A stretch of 64,000 bases of DNA, from positions 372,001 to 436,000 of the forward strand of contig JAYKKI010000038.1 in the NCBI GenBank assembly GCA_039881145.1, in the 5' to 3' direction. Within the stretch, counting starts at the first letter, position 1. Each line of letters opens with the position of its first letter. Under the pieces are notes generated by a model, which saw nothing but the letters and a program-made list of their open reading frames with translations, was not told where the DNA came from and ran no database searches. The position numbers and the translations under genes were made by a program. This document shows positions 24,990 through 35,989 of this stretch, one piece after another. The DNA is from Druceiella hillmani (Eukaryota > Arthropoda > Insecta > Lepidoptera > Hepialidae).

Positions 24990-25112
24990 CCATTTTTTAA
25001 CGGACTTCAAATAAAGGAGGAGATTCTCAATTCGTCGGAATCTTTTTGTTATGTATGTTCAGCTATAATTCTTTACCAAGTAGACCGATTTCAATGGTTT
25101 TTTATTAGCTGA
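24990..25112 (+). repeat. Dispersed insect repeat, ACGGACTTCAAA..AGGAGGAG type
   Basis: TTTTTTAACGGACTTCAAAT, then AAAGGAGGAGATTCTCAATT, CGTCGGAATCTTTTTGTTAT, GTATGTTCAGCTATAATTCT and finally GACCGATTTCAATGG. This matches the recalled 'CCGACTTCAAAAAGGAGGAGGTTCTCAATTCG...GACCGATTT' repeat, widespread in moths and other insects. Family class is not asserted. Confidence 0.65.
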
Positions 25113-25261
25113 CTACTGGCAGCTACTACTACCGCTTCGTTTCTGTGTGTTGTTAATAACTAACTTTAAACAAAGGGTAAATTATCTGTACATTAACTTT
25201 TGTCCGTGACTTTTTATAATTAAACAATACTCTAGGTAGTAAATAATTTAATGTTAGTTAT

Positions 25262-25368
25262 AGTGTGATGATCAATATTATTAACGACTAAAAATTCTAA
25301 AATAAAATATTTAAAGTGTGATGATCAATATTATTAACCATTAAAATTCTAAAATAAAATATTTCTTA
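25262..25368 (+). repeat. 53-bp tandem duplication
   Basis: GTGTGATGATCAATATTATT then AAC..TAAAATTCTAAAATAAAATATTT occurs at 25263 and again at 25316 with three or four differences. Confidence 0.85.
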
Positions 25369-25597
25369 AAAAACCCACTTCAAAAATTGATCCTAAATAG
25401 TGAAAAATCATTAACTTAAAATACGTACTTACTTATTCGCAATAAATAATTACGGTACTTATTTTTGAAGTCAGTGCTAGTACTATGCGCCCTTTATGAA
25501 ACTACTTCGTATTTTGAGTATGTGTCAATGCTTTCAGATATGTTAAAAGATAAAATAGGCTTTTTAATCTTAAAAATATCTTCAAAAAAGTTAGCAG

Positions 25598-25599
<2 letters not shown>

Positions 25600-25648
<49 letters not shown>
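25600..25648. repeat. (TA)n microsatellite
   Basis: About 24 pure TA units. Confidence 0.97.
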
Positions 25649-25651
<3 letters not shown>

Positions 25652-25939
25652 TAACTATATTCCATGATACCTGTTTTTTATTTTAAAAATTCTCTAAAGA
25701 TATATGCCGAATTTCGAGAACTTCTTAAACAATACTATTTTCTCCATTATCGAATTAAATATTTCAATGAACTTTCTCATAAAATTGAGATTAATTTAAT
25801 CCTGCGCACCAAGTTTATTGAAAGAGTAGTTCATGGTTAAGGGTTTTTTACGCTCAACGCTATGGCTAGCACTACACCTTTGCGATTTTTCTTTGCGATA
25901 TTTCGTATTGCCTTAATGCTTTTCATCCTAAACCATTTT

Positions 25940-26215
25940 TGCGTCCTTTGAGTTGTGCCAAACAACTGACGTGTGTAGGGGCGGGGACGACGCGAAGCGA
26001 GCAAAGACGGGATCTGGCGAGGGCTCTAACACTGACGGCTGCGTCACTTCGGCTTGCCTCGACGAGAGTAAAGTGCTATCACGTGAAGGGACGGATTAGG
26101 GCAAGAGTGAAGGCTAGGTGTGGGATGGAGTGGGTCTGTGAAATAAAGCCTCTGGAGAGCTCACTCTCGCCCTACAATGCAGCGACTGCACGTACGACTT
26201 GTTTATCCGGATTAT
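25940..26215 (+). other. GC-rich islet with a 93-codon open frame
   Basis: About 280 bases at roughly 55% GC stand out from the AT-rich surroundings, with CpG-containing strings such as GGGGCGGGGACGACGCGAAG. One forward frame stays open across it, but the predicted peptide (Arg, Ala, Ser and Thr rich) has no family resemblance. It may be a CpG-island-like promoter, part of a GC-rich transposon end, or a foreign fragment. No TIR or tandem structure is visible. Confidence 0.45.
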
Positions 26216-26229
26216 TATAATATAATCTA

Positions 26230-28078
26230 TAGAATATAGTTTTTCGTGCTAATGATTTATACCATTCTGCGTGTTAGTTTTAAAATTTAATTGCATTTGA
26301 CCATATTTTTATACCTAAAAACTCAAAATTAATTTGTATTCTTTATTTCCTTGTATTTTCTTCAGACGTAGGATCAGCAGATCTTACGATATTCGCAAAA
26401 TTACGTTTATCAATATGCCCCTCATTTCCTCTCTCTACACACATACCGCGCCAACTTGGTTTTATGCTTATAATGAAACCATTGACAAAGGATAAAAAAA
26501 GTTGCCGTAGGGTTTTCAACATTTTAGGTCCCCTTTTTCAATGAGCTTTACGGAAAAGTAAAAAATTTCTCTGTTTTATATTTCATAGATAATAGATTGA
26601 TAAAACAAAAAAAACAGCTAACACTAAATATTGCACCAATTAATAATTAGTAAGTGCGTCATTTTGTAAACATCCTGCGCTATAATTTTGTTTGCTACGT
26701 TGCGATTATTCCCACCTTTCAAAATATGCTATGTTGTGACTGTTAAAAACTGGTATTTTGTGAAGATATTTGCTCGGTTCTTATACGAGATCTTATATCT
26801 TGTATATTAAAATGACTGACATGCACTATAGGTATGAATTTTGTGGCAGACAAACTAGACCAAAATATGACAAATAAGGTCGGAAAGGTTTCACCCATTG
26901 TCTGCCCACAGCACAAATGTTCGAATCAATCAACCAAAATATTGAAGATAAATCTCTATTCATTAACACTAGAAAAGAAAGCACAGGAACAAGTTTTTGC
27001 CACGCATAGGTTGGTATCGATCTTAGACAAATTTATTATTGCAGTTTTTCTCAATTAGTGTTTGCTACGTTTCAACTGAATGAAAAATATTGTTATACTA
27101 TTATTAGTTTTACCGCATACTTACAATTTTAAACACACAATAAAATGTTTCTTTAATTTATATTTATAATAAAAGTGTCCTAAGTTCCAATTCAAATGAA
27201 TTAATAAATATGTTTTACATTTTTTTACATTTATTGTCATGTAGTATATACATACTTAATGAAAGTTATGGGAAATTAAACATAAATGCTAAAAGACCCA
27301 GAATTTATCTTTGAAGTGTAACATAGTATCGGGCTAACAAAACAATAGTTGAAATCCAAAACAATGCCACATCTAACAGCGCTTCTCCACACGCCAAACT
27401 TAAAAGGTAAATTCTAAAATTATAACAGCAATTTGTCAGGTTTCGTGCTGCATTTAATTATATTAAAAACGTCATTGTCTTTACAAAAATCTTTTAATGT
27501 TAACATTTACAACTTTTTAAGTTTGATTTACGGAGAAGTGCTTTCGAACTTGATATTGCCTAGGATTTCGACACTTTTGTTAACCAAATAATTTATTATT
27601 TCTCGAAGAAAACTTGTCTTCGGACTTTTAACATTTATGGTTTTGGTGGAATAGTTATTTCCAATATTATTATTTTTCTTGAATATAATATGCACTTTGC
27701 CTAATTTAATTTATTCTAATAGTTACGATACAATAATAAGTGAAAAAATTGTTTCAAATTGTATAATTTTACTTAAACTGCCATAGCTAAAAAACATAGT
27801 GCACTGTGATTTAACTGCCCGAAAATACAATAAATGTTACTAGTTACGCAGGTAATTAACATAAAACTTACATTGTGTATATAAAGTGCAATAAGAAATA
27901 CATCACAATTTCCATGCACAAAGAAATATTTCCTAAATTTATTGATCTGAAGACAGCAGACGCAACGTTCAAAGATAACTGTTTTCCAATATAGATGGTT
28001 CACACGTCGGCACGATTGAAACTTTTAATCGCCATAAACAGTTATGGCTACAATTTATAAATAAATAATAAATTTATT
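26230..28078. other. AT-rich DNA, no gene recognised
   Basis: The frames at 26834-27058 (+) and 27773-28003 (-) have no recognisable domain. After CTTGTATTTTCTTCAG at about 26367 a 58-codon frame is open, but its composition is not convincing. Confidence 0.4.
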
Positions 28079-28079
28079 G

Positions 28080-28560
28080 CGTTTCATAACGTCCTATGTA
28101 CGGAACCCTCCGCGCGAATTCTGCTCGTATTTGGCTGGTGTTATACTTTCGCAAATAATGATTGGTGTGATTAATTTAAATAATATGATGTACAACATTT
28201 TTTTCAGATATTAAATTCAATGCTCATAAGTTCTTTTTAGGGTTCCATAGCTCAAAAAGAAAAATGAAACCCCTATGTTATACTTTTGCAAATAATGATT
28301 GGTGTGATTAGTTTAAATAATATGGTGTACAACATTTTTTCAGATATTAAATTCAATGCTTATAACTTCTTTTTAGTGTTTCATAGCTCGAAAAGAAAAA
28401 CGGTCACTCATATATCCGTCTGCCTATTTGAAACAACCAGTTTTCTCAGAAACAACTTAATGTAGAAACTTTAAATATACGAATTTCTAAAATATTTTAT
28501 TTCATAATTTCAGTTATTTTTATCTGTTATAACATGTGTTGGAAAAAATACATTCGCTCC
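28080..28560 (+). repeat. Dispersed insect repeat, GGGTTCC(G/A)TAG type, in head-to-tail copies
   Basis: The left piece (28095-28138: TACGGAACCCTCCGCGCGAA..TCTGCTCGTATTTGGC) resembles the recalled end of the common insect repeat '...TACGGAACCCTTCATGGGCGAGTCCGACTCGCACTTGGCC'. It is followed by two 137-bp tandem units starting at 28139 and 28276. Each unit holds TTAGGGTTCCATAGCTCAAA or TTAGTGTTTCATAGCTCGAA, the repeat's usual start. The second runs into AACGGTCACTC..CCGTCTGCC..CAACCAGTTTTCTCAGAAAC. Confidence 0.65.
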
Positions 28561-29159
28561 GCTCTGTCCTTATTTCCTAGATTACTAAAGCTATAATTAT
28601 GAAAATAAAACCAACCTTTTAGGAATCTTTACAAAGATTCTAGAAAAGAACTATAGCGATGACTCTAGCTGTCATAATTTTTTAAACCTGAACCATGTTT
28701 TTACGTCTGTGGAAAATACAATAAGCCATCTATTCACGTTGTGAAAAATTAATAATTTTAAATAAGTTTATAGAAATATTATGTAACCTTAAACATTTAT
28801 AATTGCCTAAATGTATATGTAACCCTCGCAGTACGAGTTTTTTTTTATTACTTGGAGTCTTATAACAAAAACGATGAGGATTTTAAAACTTTAAATTACA
28901 AAAATATAAATGGATTGGAAATTTAAAAAAATAAGGTTTTTGCATAATTTATTTATTTTAAACTAAAACCTTCGTTTATTTTATTTATAGCGCTGTGTTT
29001 TATTTAAATTCTTTACTAATTCCGAATTAAACATTAGGGTTAAACAACAACTTACATTGTCATGACTTGATATTATTAGTCTGCTCTAATAGCACCCTAC
29101 GCCTGAATAGTTTGTTTTCTCTACCCGCCACTTAAATTTGTCACGTTGCTTGTACTTAT
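28561..29159. other. AT-rich DNA, no feature seen
   Basis: Left flank of the copia element. The last bases, CTTAT (29155-29159), are a candidate target-site duplicate of CTTAC at 32734-32738. Confidence 0.4.
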
Positions 29160-29277
29160 TGTTAGAATTTAGGTAACAAAATTATTGTAATCTGTAAGCA
29201 GCGCCTATGTGTCACTCAATGTAACACGTTGTAAGAAATAAAGTCAATCAAGTAAGGAAAGCCAACGTATCTTAATA
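29160..29277 (+). repeat. 5' LTR of copia-type element
   Basis: Starts TGTTAGAATTTAGGTAACAA and ends CCAACGTATCTTAATA. It contains GTAAGAAATAAAGTCAATCA, where AATAAA is a likely polyadenylation signal. It aligns along its length with 32614-32733. Confidence 0.9.
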
Positions 29278-29287
29278 GGTTGTGGGC
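29278..29287 (+). promoter_or_regulatory. Primer-binding site (internal initiator-tRNA-Met type)
   Basis: GGTTGTGGGC directly after the left LTR differs by one base from GGTTATGGGC. The latter is the copia-type site complementary to the anticodon arm of initiator tRNA-Met, as I recall it. Confidence 0.7.
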
Positions 29288-29355
29288 AAATATCCATATT
29301 TTTCTGTGATAATTTATTAAAATACAGTCGAAAATTGTGGACTTTCCGTGTGAAC

Positions 29356-30080
29356 ATGGCAGTTCAAAGTATTCCAAAACTTAAAGGACGAGAAAATTAT
29401 GACGAGGGGAGTTTTGCGCTTGAAAATTTGTTGGATATTGAACCTGGAGAACTATATTAAATAAAAGCCCGAAATCGGTTTCGAGGCAAAACCATGGTTT
29501 TCATCTCATGAGATGAAGCAAAAACCATGGCAAAGCTAGTTTTGATGATTGATCCGGGATTGTACATGCATATTAAGGAAAAAAAATGTCTTTGGAGTTG
29601 CGGGTTAAACTAAGATCCATGTTCGATGACTCAAGATTTTCTAGGAAAGTTATTTTCCTACTACGAAATTTAATCTCGATACGACCAGACATTTCATATG
29701 TAGTTATTTTCCTATTACGACATTTAATCTCGTTATGACTGCATATGTCACGCGAATAGTTGAAACAGCTCACGATTAAAAGGTAGAGAATTTCCAATAA
29801 CCGATGAGGTTTGCCAGAAAAATTTTCGCCCATGATAACAGTTATAGGACATTCGCAAATTATGATTACCACAGATATAATAAAATCAAAGTTGATCGAT
29901 ATGGAGGTTTTAAATTATGACATAGATTCCAGTGGCGTTGTGTTTTCTGCTAACAATAGTAGCAAAATGCAACTGAAACATACAATTGGCGGGATGTCAT
30001 TAGCAAACACAAATGTGACAGGTGATAAGACCGTGAATATGACTTGTTCCAAATGTAAGCAAATAGTTTGTTTTTGAAAA
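29356..30080 (+). pseudogene. Copia gag remnant
   Basis: The ATG at 29356 opens a 34-codon frame: IPKLKGRENYDEGSFALENL, very like the copia-type gag start 'IPKLKGRENYDEWSFAVENLL'. It then stops at 29460. Further gag pieces follow. 29590-29680 reads LRVKLRSMFDDSRFSRKV and LLRNLISI (family: LxxxFEDSGLTRRVGLLRxLI). 29811-30077 reads SPMITVIGHSQIMITTDIIK then KLIDMEV, and ends with MTCSKCKQI, a broken CCHC zinc knuckle. A 54-bp tandem duplication at 29649-29756 sits in the middle. Gag would build the virus-like particle and bind element RNA. Stops and frameshifts make it dead. Confidence 0.8.
29649..29756 (+). repeat. 54-bp tandem duplication inside gag
   Basis: GTTATTTTCCTACTACGAAA.. at 29649 and GTTATTTTCCTATTACGACA.. 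at 29703, each followed by TTTAATCTCG. Divergence between the copies shows that the duplication is not recent. Confidence 0.85.
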
Positions 30081-30099
30081 TAGTCAATGTTATATTCGC

Positions 30100-31115
30100 A
30101 ACAAAATGAATGAATTGGTGGCCACAGCAATTTTACCAAATGGAATGTACAAGCTAAAGATAGCTGGCAGCAACTGCTGTAGCAAGTGCACTTAGCGCAC
30201 ATACATTAATGATTTGAACAAAATAAAGAACGGAATTTTGGATTATCTTTTTCAGATACTAATGATATTACGAAGAACAAATGTGTGACCTGTTACAAAG
30301 GTAAACAAATGAGGTGGCATTTCCTCATGTCGCACAGGGGAGTACAGAAACATTACATTATTCGTTTTCATGGCACCACTGATGTATGATTAGATAATAC
30401 ATGCTGATGTATGTGTTATGTTGCCATGGAAACGAAATACATTGCCGGCTCTCAGTATTTTGTACTGTTTACTGACGAATACAGTCATATGACTTTATAT
30501 ACTTTCATAACCACAAGAGTGAAGTTTTCAATATATTCAATAAGTTCAAAGCAATGATTAAAAACCCGCAGAATAAAAAAAATAAAAATATTGCGGACAA
30601 ACAACGGTGGTGAGTTTTATAATAGAGAAATGGAAAATTACTTAGTCAAAGAGAGAGTTATCTACAAGAAGACAAATGCATACACACCAGAACAAAATGA
30701 TATTTGTGAACGAGCTAATAAAGCTGTTGCAGATAAAGCGCGATGCTTACTTTTTGACGCAAAGATAGAAAAGAAGTTCTGGGCTGAAGCAGCTAACACA
30801 GCAGTATATTTAAAAACCGACCTATAACTTCAAGTTTGTGAAATAAAACACGTCATGAAGCGTGGCATAAAATGAAATCAGACTTAAGTCATTTTGGTAG
30901 CCCTGAGATGATTCACAAATCGAATGAAAAGCAATTAAAATGGAACAGAAAAGCTAAATTGTACATCTTTGTAGTTTTTTCAAAAACAGCGAAAGGATAT
31001 CGTGTATGTGATCCCAGAAAAAATATAAAAACTGTAAAGAGAGATGTCATAGTTATGGTAGAAAAAACAAAAACATCAGAAAGCAATAAAGAAGAAACTA
31101 CAGATTGGATATAGA
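30100..31115 (+). pseudogene. Copia pre-integrase and integrase region, decayed
   Basis: 30105-30200 reads NELVATAILPNGMYKLKIAG (pre-integrase, family 'xNGLYxL'), with KCVTCYKGKQMRWHFP at 30275-30325. Pieces of the catalytic core follow: HADVC (first Asp region) at about 30395 and KSEVFNIFNKFKAM at 30515-30560. The long frame 30591-30827 has LRTNNGGEFYNREMENYL and PEQNDICERANKAVADKARC. Its TNNGGEF replaces the TDNGGEF of the family, so the second catalytic aspartate is Asn. 30872-31114 matches the C-terminal part (HFGSPEMIHK, KWNRKAKL, AKGYRVCDP, VKRDVIV). Integrase would insert the cDNA into the genome. Confidence 0.85.
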
Positions 31116-31249
31116 ACGACGTTGAAACTGAAGTACATGAGCTGCTAGCAACAAATGAAGATGACAGAGATTCAGTGGGGGAGGCCTCAATGAAGGAATC
31201 TCTCTCTGATTCGGATATTTGTATTTACTAATCCACCTAGTGAAACCTA

Positions 31250-31960
31250 TGATGATATTCTAACTACTTCAAATATAGAAACAGATATCTCAAGCCGTGA
31301 ATTACAACCAGTTCCAGAATTTATACAAAGCAAAGGAACACGTAGACATTTAGAACAAAGACGCTATAGTTTTGGTAAAATGTATGCTACCATTTCTAGT
31401 TCAGAAGTCGAACAAAAAGTTTCTTCAGAAGCGCTGAATGGAACCGATCAGTGGAAACAATCTATGCGAGAGGAGCTCCAATCATTCAAAGAATATAATG
31501 CATGGGAACTTGTTGATATACCAAGCGATGGTTCAATTGTGCAGTGCAAGTAAGTTTTAAATAAAAAACTTGATGTGAATGGTAAAGTGCGGTATCATGC
31601 CAGACTTGTGGCAAAAGTTTTTACACAACGACATCATATCGATTACTAGGACACCTTTTCTCCAGTCGTAAAATATTCCATTCTGAGTATATTGTTTGCT
31701 CTAAGTATACAGTGGGACATGGACATTATACATCTAGATGTGCACACTGTATTTTTAAATGTCAATTCTAGAAGGTTCTGTGAACAAAATCAGGGGAAAG
31801 ATTTTAAATTTTAAAATGAGTAGATTTGAAAACTTTTCTAAGTTCTGAATTCAAGTTGAAAGATTTAGGTCCTGTTAGACGTTACTTAGGCATGAAAATT
31901 AATGCGAACGAAGAATGTTACTTAGGCACGAGAATTAACTATAAATACCCCTATTGAATA
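31250..31960 (+). pseudogene. Copia reverse transcriptase region, decayed
   Basis: 31290-31350 gives SRELQPVPEFIQSKGTRRHL. 31430-31560 gives WKQSMREELQSFKEYNAWEL, then VDIPSDGSIVQCK (RVT_2 start: 'W..AM..E..S...N.TWELV.LP'). 31590-31700 gives VRYHARLVAK and DTFSPVVKYSILSILFALSI. 31720-31760 gives DMDIIHLDVHTVFLN (family: DVKTAFLNG). The YVDD active-site block is missing, deleted near 31790-31850. 31850-31900 resumes with LKDLGPVRRYLGMKI (family: KDLGxxxxxLGIxI), and its GTTACTTAGGCA segment is repeated at 31883 and 31917. Stops and frameshifts are present throughout. Confidence 0.85.
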
Positions 31961-32129
31961 TTCCATACCAAAAACTAATAGGATGCGTTTAGGTCTTTTA
32001 TCTAGCCTAATTTATCATTTTCTCTTAGCTATCTCAGCCGGTTTAATAAATGTTATAATGAAACTCATTTTAATTATGCTAAAAGAGTATTAAAATATTT
32101 CCAAAAAATGAAACATTATTGTTTAACAT

Positions 32130-32613
32130 ACATTAAGGATACGACAGGTTTTGTTGATGCAGACTGGGCTAGTGATAGTTTAGATCGAAAGTCTTACACT
32201 GGGTTCTGTTTTATTATGAATGGTTCTGTGATTTTCTGGCAAAGTAGGAAACAAAAGACATATTGTCTTATCTAGCACTAAGGCAGAATATGTCGCTCTT
32301 TCAGAGGTATCTAGAGAATACCGGTAGACAACGTGTAATTAAATTGAAGTGTGATAACCAAAGCGCATTAAAGTTAGCAACAAGTCATCAGACACATACT
32401 AGATCAAACCACAAAGATGTTAGAATTCATTATTTTAGAGATTCAATCAAAAATAAATTAATTAATATCGAGTATAGTTCAACTCAGGACATGCCCGCTG
32501 ACTTGTTAACCAAAGGTCTTTTGCCGACTAACGTTATACGTTTCTGTATATGCTGGGAATTAAATCTAAATAAAAACATTTTGTCTAGAACCTTATATTT
32601 TTTTAAGTGGGGA
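32130..32613 (+). pseudogene. Copia RNase H region, decayed
   Basis: 32148-32270 reads GFVDADWASDSLDRKSYTGF then CFIMNGSVIFWQSRKQKTY, the copia RNase H entry (DADWA..D..DRKSxTGxxF). After a frameshift the frame 32263-32619 carries a YVAL-like remnant and then IKLKCDNQSALKLATS, RSNHKDVRIHYFRD and IEYSSTQDMPADLLTKGL. These are the family's catalytic DNxxAI..A, HxxxRxKHIDxxxHxxR and TxxQxADxLTK blocks. The domain would degrade the RNA of the RNA-DNA hybrid. It ends just before the purine tract and the right LTR. Confidence 0.88.
32605..32613 (+). promoter_or_regulatory. Polypurine tract
   Basis: AAGTGGGGA immediately before the right LTR start TGTTAGAA; it would prime plus-strand DNA synthesis. 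Confidence 0.75.
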
Positions 32614-32733
32614 TGTTAGAATGTAGGTAACAGAATTATTATAAGGTATATGCAGCGCCACCCATTGTCACTCAACGTAAAATGTTGTAAGAAATAAAGT
32701 CAATCGATTATGGAAAGCCAACGTATTTTAATA
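32614..32733 (+). repeat. 3' LTR of copia-type element
   Basis: Starts TGTTAGAATGTAGGTAACAG and ends CCAACGTATTTTAATA; aligns with 29160-29277 with scattered substitutions and one or two small indels. Confidence 0.9.
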
Positions 32734-32770
32734 CTTACCACATAGGAAACATTCATCTATGTGGTAAGTA
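32732..32770. repeat. Perfect 14-bp-arm hairpin at the right flank of the copia element
   Basis: TACTTACCACATAG (32732-32745) pairs perfectly with CTATGTGGTAAGTA (32757-32770), with an 11-base loop. It starts within the last two bases of the LTR and covers the putative target duplicate. Confidence 0.9.
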
Positions 32771-34965
32771 AATACCAGTTTTTGTCCTTCTTTATAACAA
32801 TATAAAATTGCACATTATGGAACACATAATAAAACAGTCTCTTGATTCCCTTGCCGAACATAAAAAACATAAATAAGGAAACTGATTTATAAACGTATAT
32901 TCGAATATTTTAATCAATATTTATGACCTATATATACTTAAAACATATAACTCAATACTTTCTTCGTACATGTATTTTTTAATTGCGTGATTGAATTCAT
33001 TGATTGAAAACTCGAAATGCAGATAAATGTACAAGACCATCCAAACAACGGGTAAGGAAGGACCGGCGCTATAAAGCAACATTATTCACAAGCTTAGTGC
33101 GAAACGTGACTGCATTTCCTATTGTATATATAACCTAAAGAGAATAAATGAAAATATATTCAACGTTTCCACTTATGCATTTATAATTTCTAGTGGTTAG
33201 ACTTTTTTTATTGTAAGAATATAAATAAAAGATCTTGCATTAAGCTCCTATATTGCCTGAATAATATTAGAATTGGTTTAAAACATATTTGCTGTATTTG
33301 GGCTTGATAAGTTAGATAGTAATTTTTAAGTTTCCATAGTGATATATGATACCTTTATAATTTTGTCATGCCTATCCAATCATTCCTAGTCCCTGTACCC
33401 ATCCGACTATCACAATCTCACAATCGTTATATTTCTATATTAGTCTGAATGATATTTACATGTAGATGCTCCATTTCTAAAATATTTAATCAGCACGTAT
33501 GAAAATATTATAACATATTTGAAGTGAAAACTTATTTTGACTCACTTTTCCAAAAAATGTTTAATGATAAATATTTTTGATTTTGCGTCACGCCAAGCGT
33601 AACTAGTTTCGATCTAGGGAAGAGTATTCTTGAAGTCGGCGTAATGGTACGGCTTCTGGAATTCTTGACAATAGGATAAGTGTAATAAAAGAAAGGAGCC
33701 AAGGTAATAAGTATACTTTTAATTCGTTACTTGACTCAGTGGTACATAAGCATAACTCTAAATCACTTGAATACGTTCAAAACGCACCGCAAATATGATT
33801 TCGAATATCACGTTCAATTTCTATAATTTTTTGACATTTTTAAAAAAAATAATATTTATGAATAGAATTCAAATAAAACTTCCTTTCTCACGCGCTGGCA
33901 GTATACTGAATATATAAAGTCTCTCTCAAAACAATTAATTTCTTTATTATGTGGAGAATTTTTTATGCAATTGCATAATTTTATAAATTAATTGTGCGTT
34001 TTTAAGGATTTATTTAGAAAATCTCGCTGCTCGTGAACAAATATCTACTAGTTGTAAAATCATCAATACACGCGTAGCGTCGCCGTTTGTTGATGTGCAA
34101 CAAATTTATGGTCTATTCACCATATATTGATATTGCGCATAGGCTATAAATTTGTCGCAATTATAACTAAAAGGAGTATACGTGTTTTATATGTAATTTA
34201 TTTAGAAACCAGTATCACTTATTTTGTATTATTAAGATTATATAGAAAGAACAACAAGTCTAGGTAATAAGAAAAACCCTGTACAATGATTTTATCTTAC
34301 ACATGTGATTTTATTGAGGCAGTAGTAGCTAGTTACGGTGTTGATCGTTTTCAACCTCCAATAATATAAGAGACGAAAGACTAGGATAACCGCAGGAGAA
34401 TTATTTTTAGACTCAGTAAATATTTCATACTATGAGCCCTAAGGAAACCACAAACGACTGAAGACTACTCTTTCATGACCCCCCCATGAAGACAAGCTCA
34501 GTCATATGTGAGGCAAATTTAAAAAAAAAAGAAAAAAAACATTGTATGAATGCGTGAATAAAAACATGAAATTATTAATTATTGAAAACCATTAAAGATA
34601 CTAATTACTAAATATACCACATTTCCTCGTGACGTATTTACCTTTCTCACCACCTCATGCATTCATCTCCAAAACGATTAAATTTGAGTCAGTTTTTCAA
34701 AATAACTTGCCTGTTGACGTGCAAAATTCTCTTATTTTCTATTTGTGTTTGTGAAAATGAAAGGTTTTTTTATTTAGGACTCACTTTAGTTAACTAAGCA
34801 ATTATTAGTAGTTCTTCTTATTTTAAAAATTTGAATTGTAAGAAGAAAAGGCTATAAAAGTCTCGGGACCTCACATGACATACTTTTATTCTGATCATCT
34901 TTAGTTTCTCGCTTTAAAATCTTAGCTCTTACGAAATGTGATTAATGAACTCATACTTTCATTTC
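32771..34965. other. AT-rich DNA, no gene recognised
   Basis: No domain-bearing frame. A slightly GC-richer stretch at 33590-33660 could not be assigned. Confidence 0.4.
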
Positions 34966-34970
34966 ACCAT

Positions 34971-35937
34971 ATCTGGAAGCATACAGTTTTGATAAAATGC
35001 TAAATATGATTGCATGTCATATTTCCAGAATTTGCCATTTTTCAAAATAAATTCCCATTTCAATGTATTAGCACACGTCCAGACCGTAAACCGTCATGGC
35101 TAATTATATGAAGTTTCCTTTGTATTTGATCAAACCATTGATGCTTTTTTTACATAAATTTTACCACATTCGTATTTCTAATACTCAATTTGTATGTTTT
35201 ATTTCTTCAACTGGGTGCAAATTCAAGCTAGGTAATGGGCACTTAGTTTCTACAACGCTGTTTGTATGCTGACCGTCTCGTGCAGCTCTTAGAAAAGAAA
35301 ATTCATTATCAATTAATGAACTGCACTCTTCAATGTTGACATATAATAGTGTTGCTAATTCTCTGAGACTAGTGTATTCATTATGTTTTCGATGTTTTAT
35401 TGATGGCACATGGTTCAAATCATTCCCGTGTAAAATCTGTTTAACTAACGAAGCGCCATTCGTATTAACACGTAACTTGCACACTTTGGCAAACCAAGAA
35501 GCTATTAATAACTTCCGCCTACGGTCTAACCAAAATGGACTAGCAATTATGCAATAGCAATTTGTTGGATATATTGCGCTCTTAATCATGCCGTTTTTTC
35601 TGGGGTCAACACCAATTCTTTCAGAAACTCTTTTTTTTGCTTCTTCGTGTACCCCGTCAATCATATCCGGCTTCTATGGCTCTCAGTACAGTAAGAGCTT
35701 TTTGATAAGTGCTTGGTTTTTAATTTCTTTAAAATTTCTAACATCATTGAGACTTGTATGAAATGCTTCTAATTTCTTATTTCATATCAAGAGTCTCTCT
35801 CGAAAATAAATTTTTGCACACAAGATTACAAACAGCCTTTATTAAAAGACACTACAACAGCTGCACTTCGCCCACCATAAGAATCTCTGGGAGGAAAGTT
35901 AACTCTCTTCTCTCCTACATATTTGGCAATGCAGGTT
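34971..35937 (-). pseudogene. YqaJ-type nuclease domain of a Mutator-like/YqaJ arthropod element
   Basis: The longest clean frame is 35664-35185 (159 codons). Residues 46-63 read LDRRRKLLIASWFAKVCK, matching the YqaJ entry 'xxRRxxLTASNFGKICK'. Residues 120-142 read NEFSFLRAARDG...VVETKCP, the PD-(D/E)xK core, with D130, E139 and K141 visible but SPDG changed to ARDG. Frame-shifted flanks belong to the same protein. 35937-35840 reads AKYVGEKRVNFPPRDSYGGR then SAAVVVSFNKG. Down to 34971 the C-terminal part reads WFDQIQRKLHI and FWKYDMQSYLAFYQNCMLPD. YqaJ-family proteins are phage-type exonucleases. In arthropods the same arrangement is, as I recall, found in multicopy transposon-like genes. Frameshifts and stops make this copy non-functional as a whole. 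Confidence 0.75.
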
Positions 35938-35989
35938 TAAAGTCTACTGCTAAATTATTCGTTTCGTTGTAAACTAAACTAAAAAAATG

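Larger units (their letters stand above)
29160..32733 (+). mobile_element. Copia-type LTR retrotransposon, internally deleted, inactive
   Basis: The 3574-bp element is bounded by 118- and 120-bp direct LTRs that both start TGTTAGAAT and end TTAATA, with about 83-87% identity by eye. A primer-binding site follows the left LTR and a purine tract precedes the right LTR. Domain order is gag, zinc-knuckle remnant, pre-integrase, integrase, RT and RNase H, which is the copia (Pseudoviridae-type) order rather than gypsy. Intact relatives are near 5 kb, so about 1-1.5 kb is missing, including the protease core and the RT YVDD block. Candidate 5-bp target duplicates CTTAT/CTTAC differ by one base. LTR divergence suggests an old insertion. 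Confidence 0.9.

Noticed and set aside
29573..30202. Minus-strand frames of 95-99 codons across the copia gag
   Set aside because: Shadows of the plus-strand gag pieces, which show clear family motifs.
35333..35557. Plus-strand 74-codon frame opposite the YqaJ domain
   Set aside because: Shadow of the minus-strand nuclease frame, which carries the family motifs.
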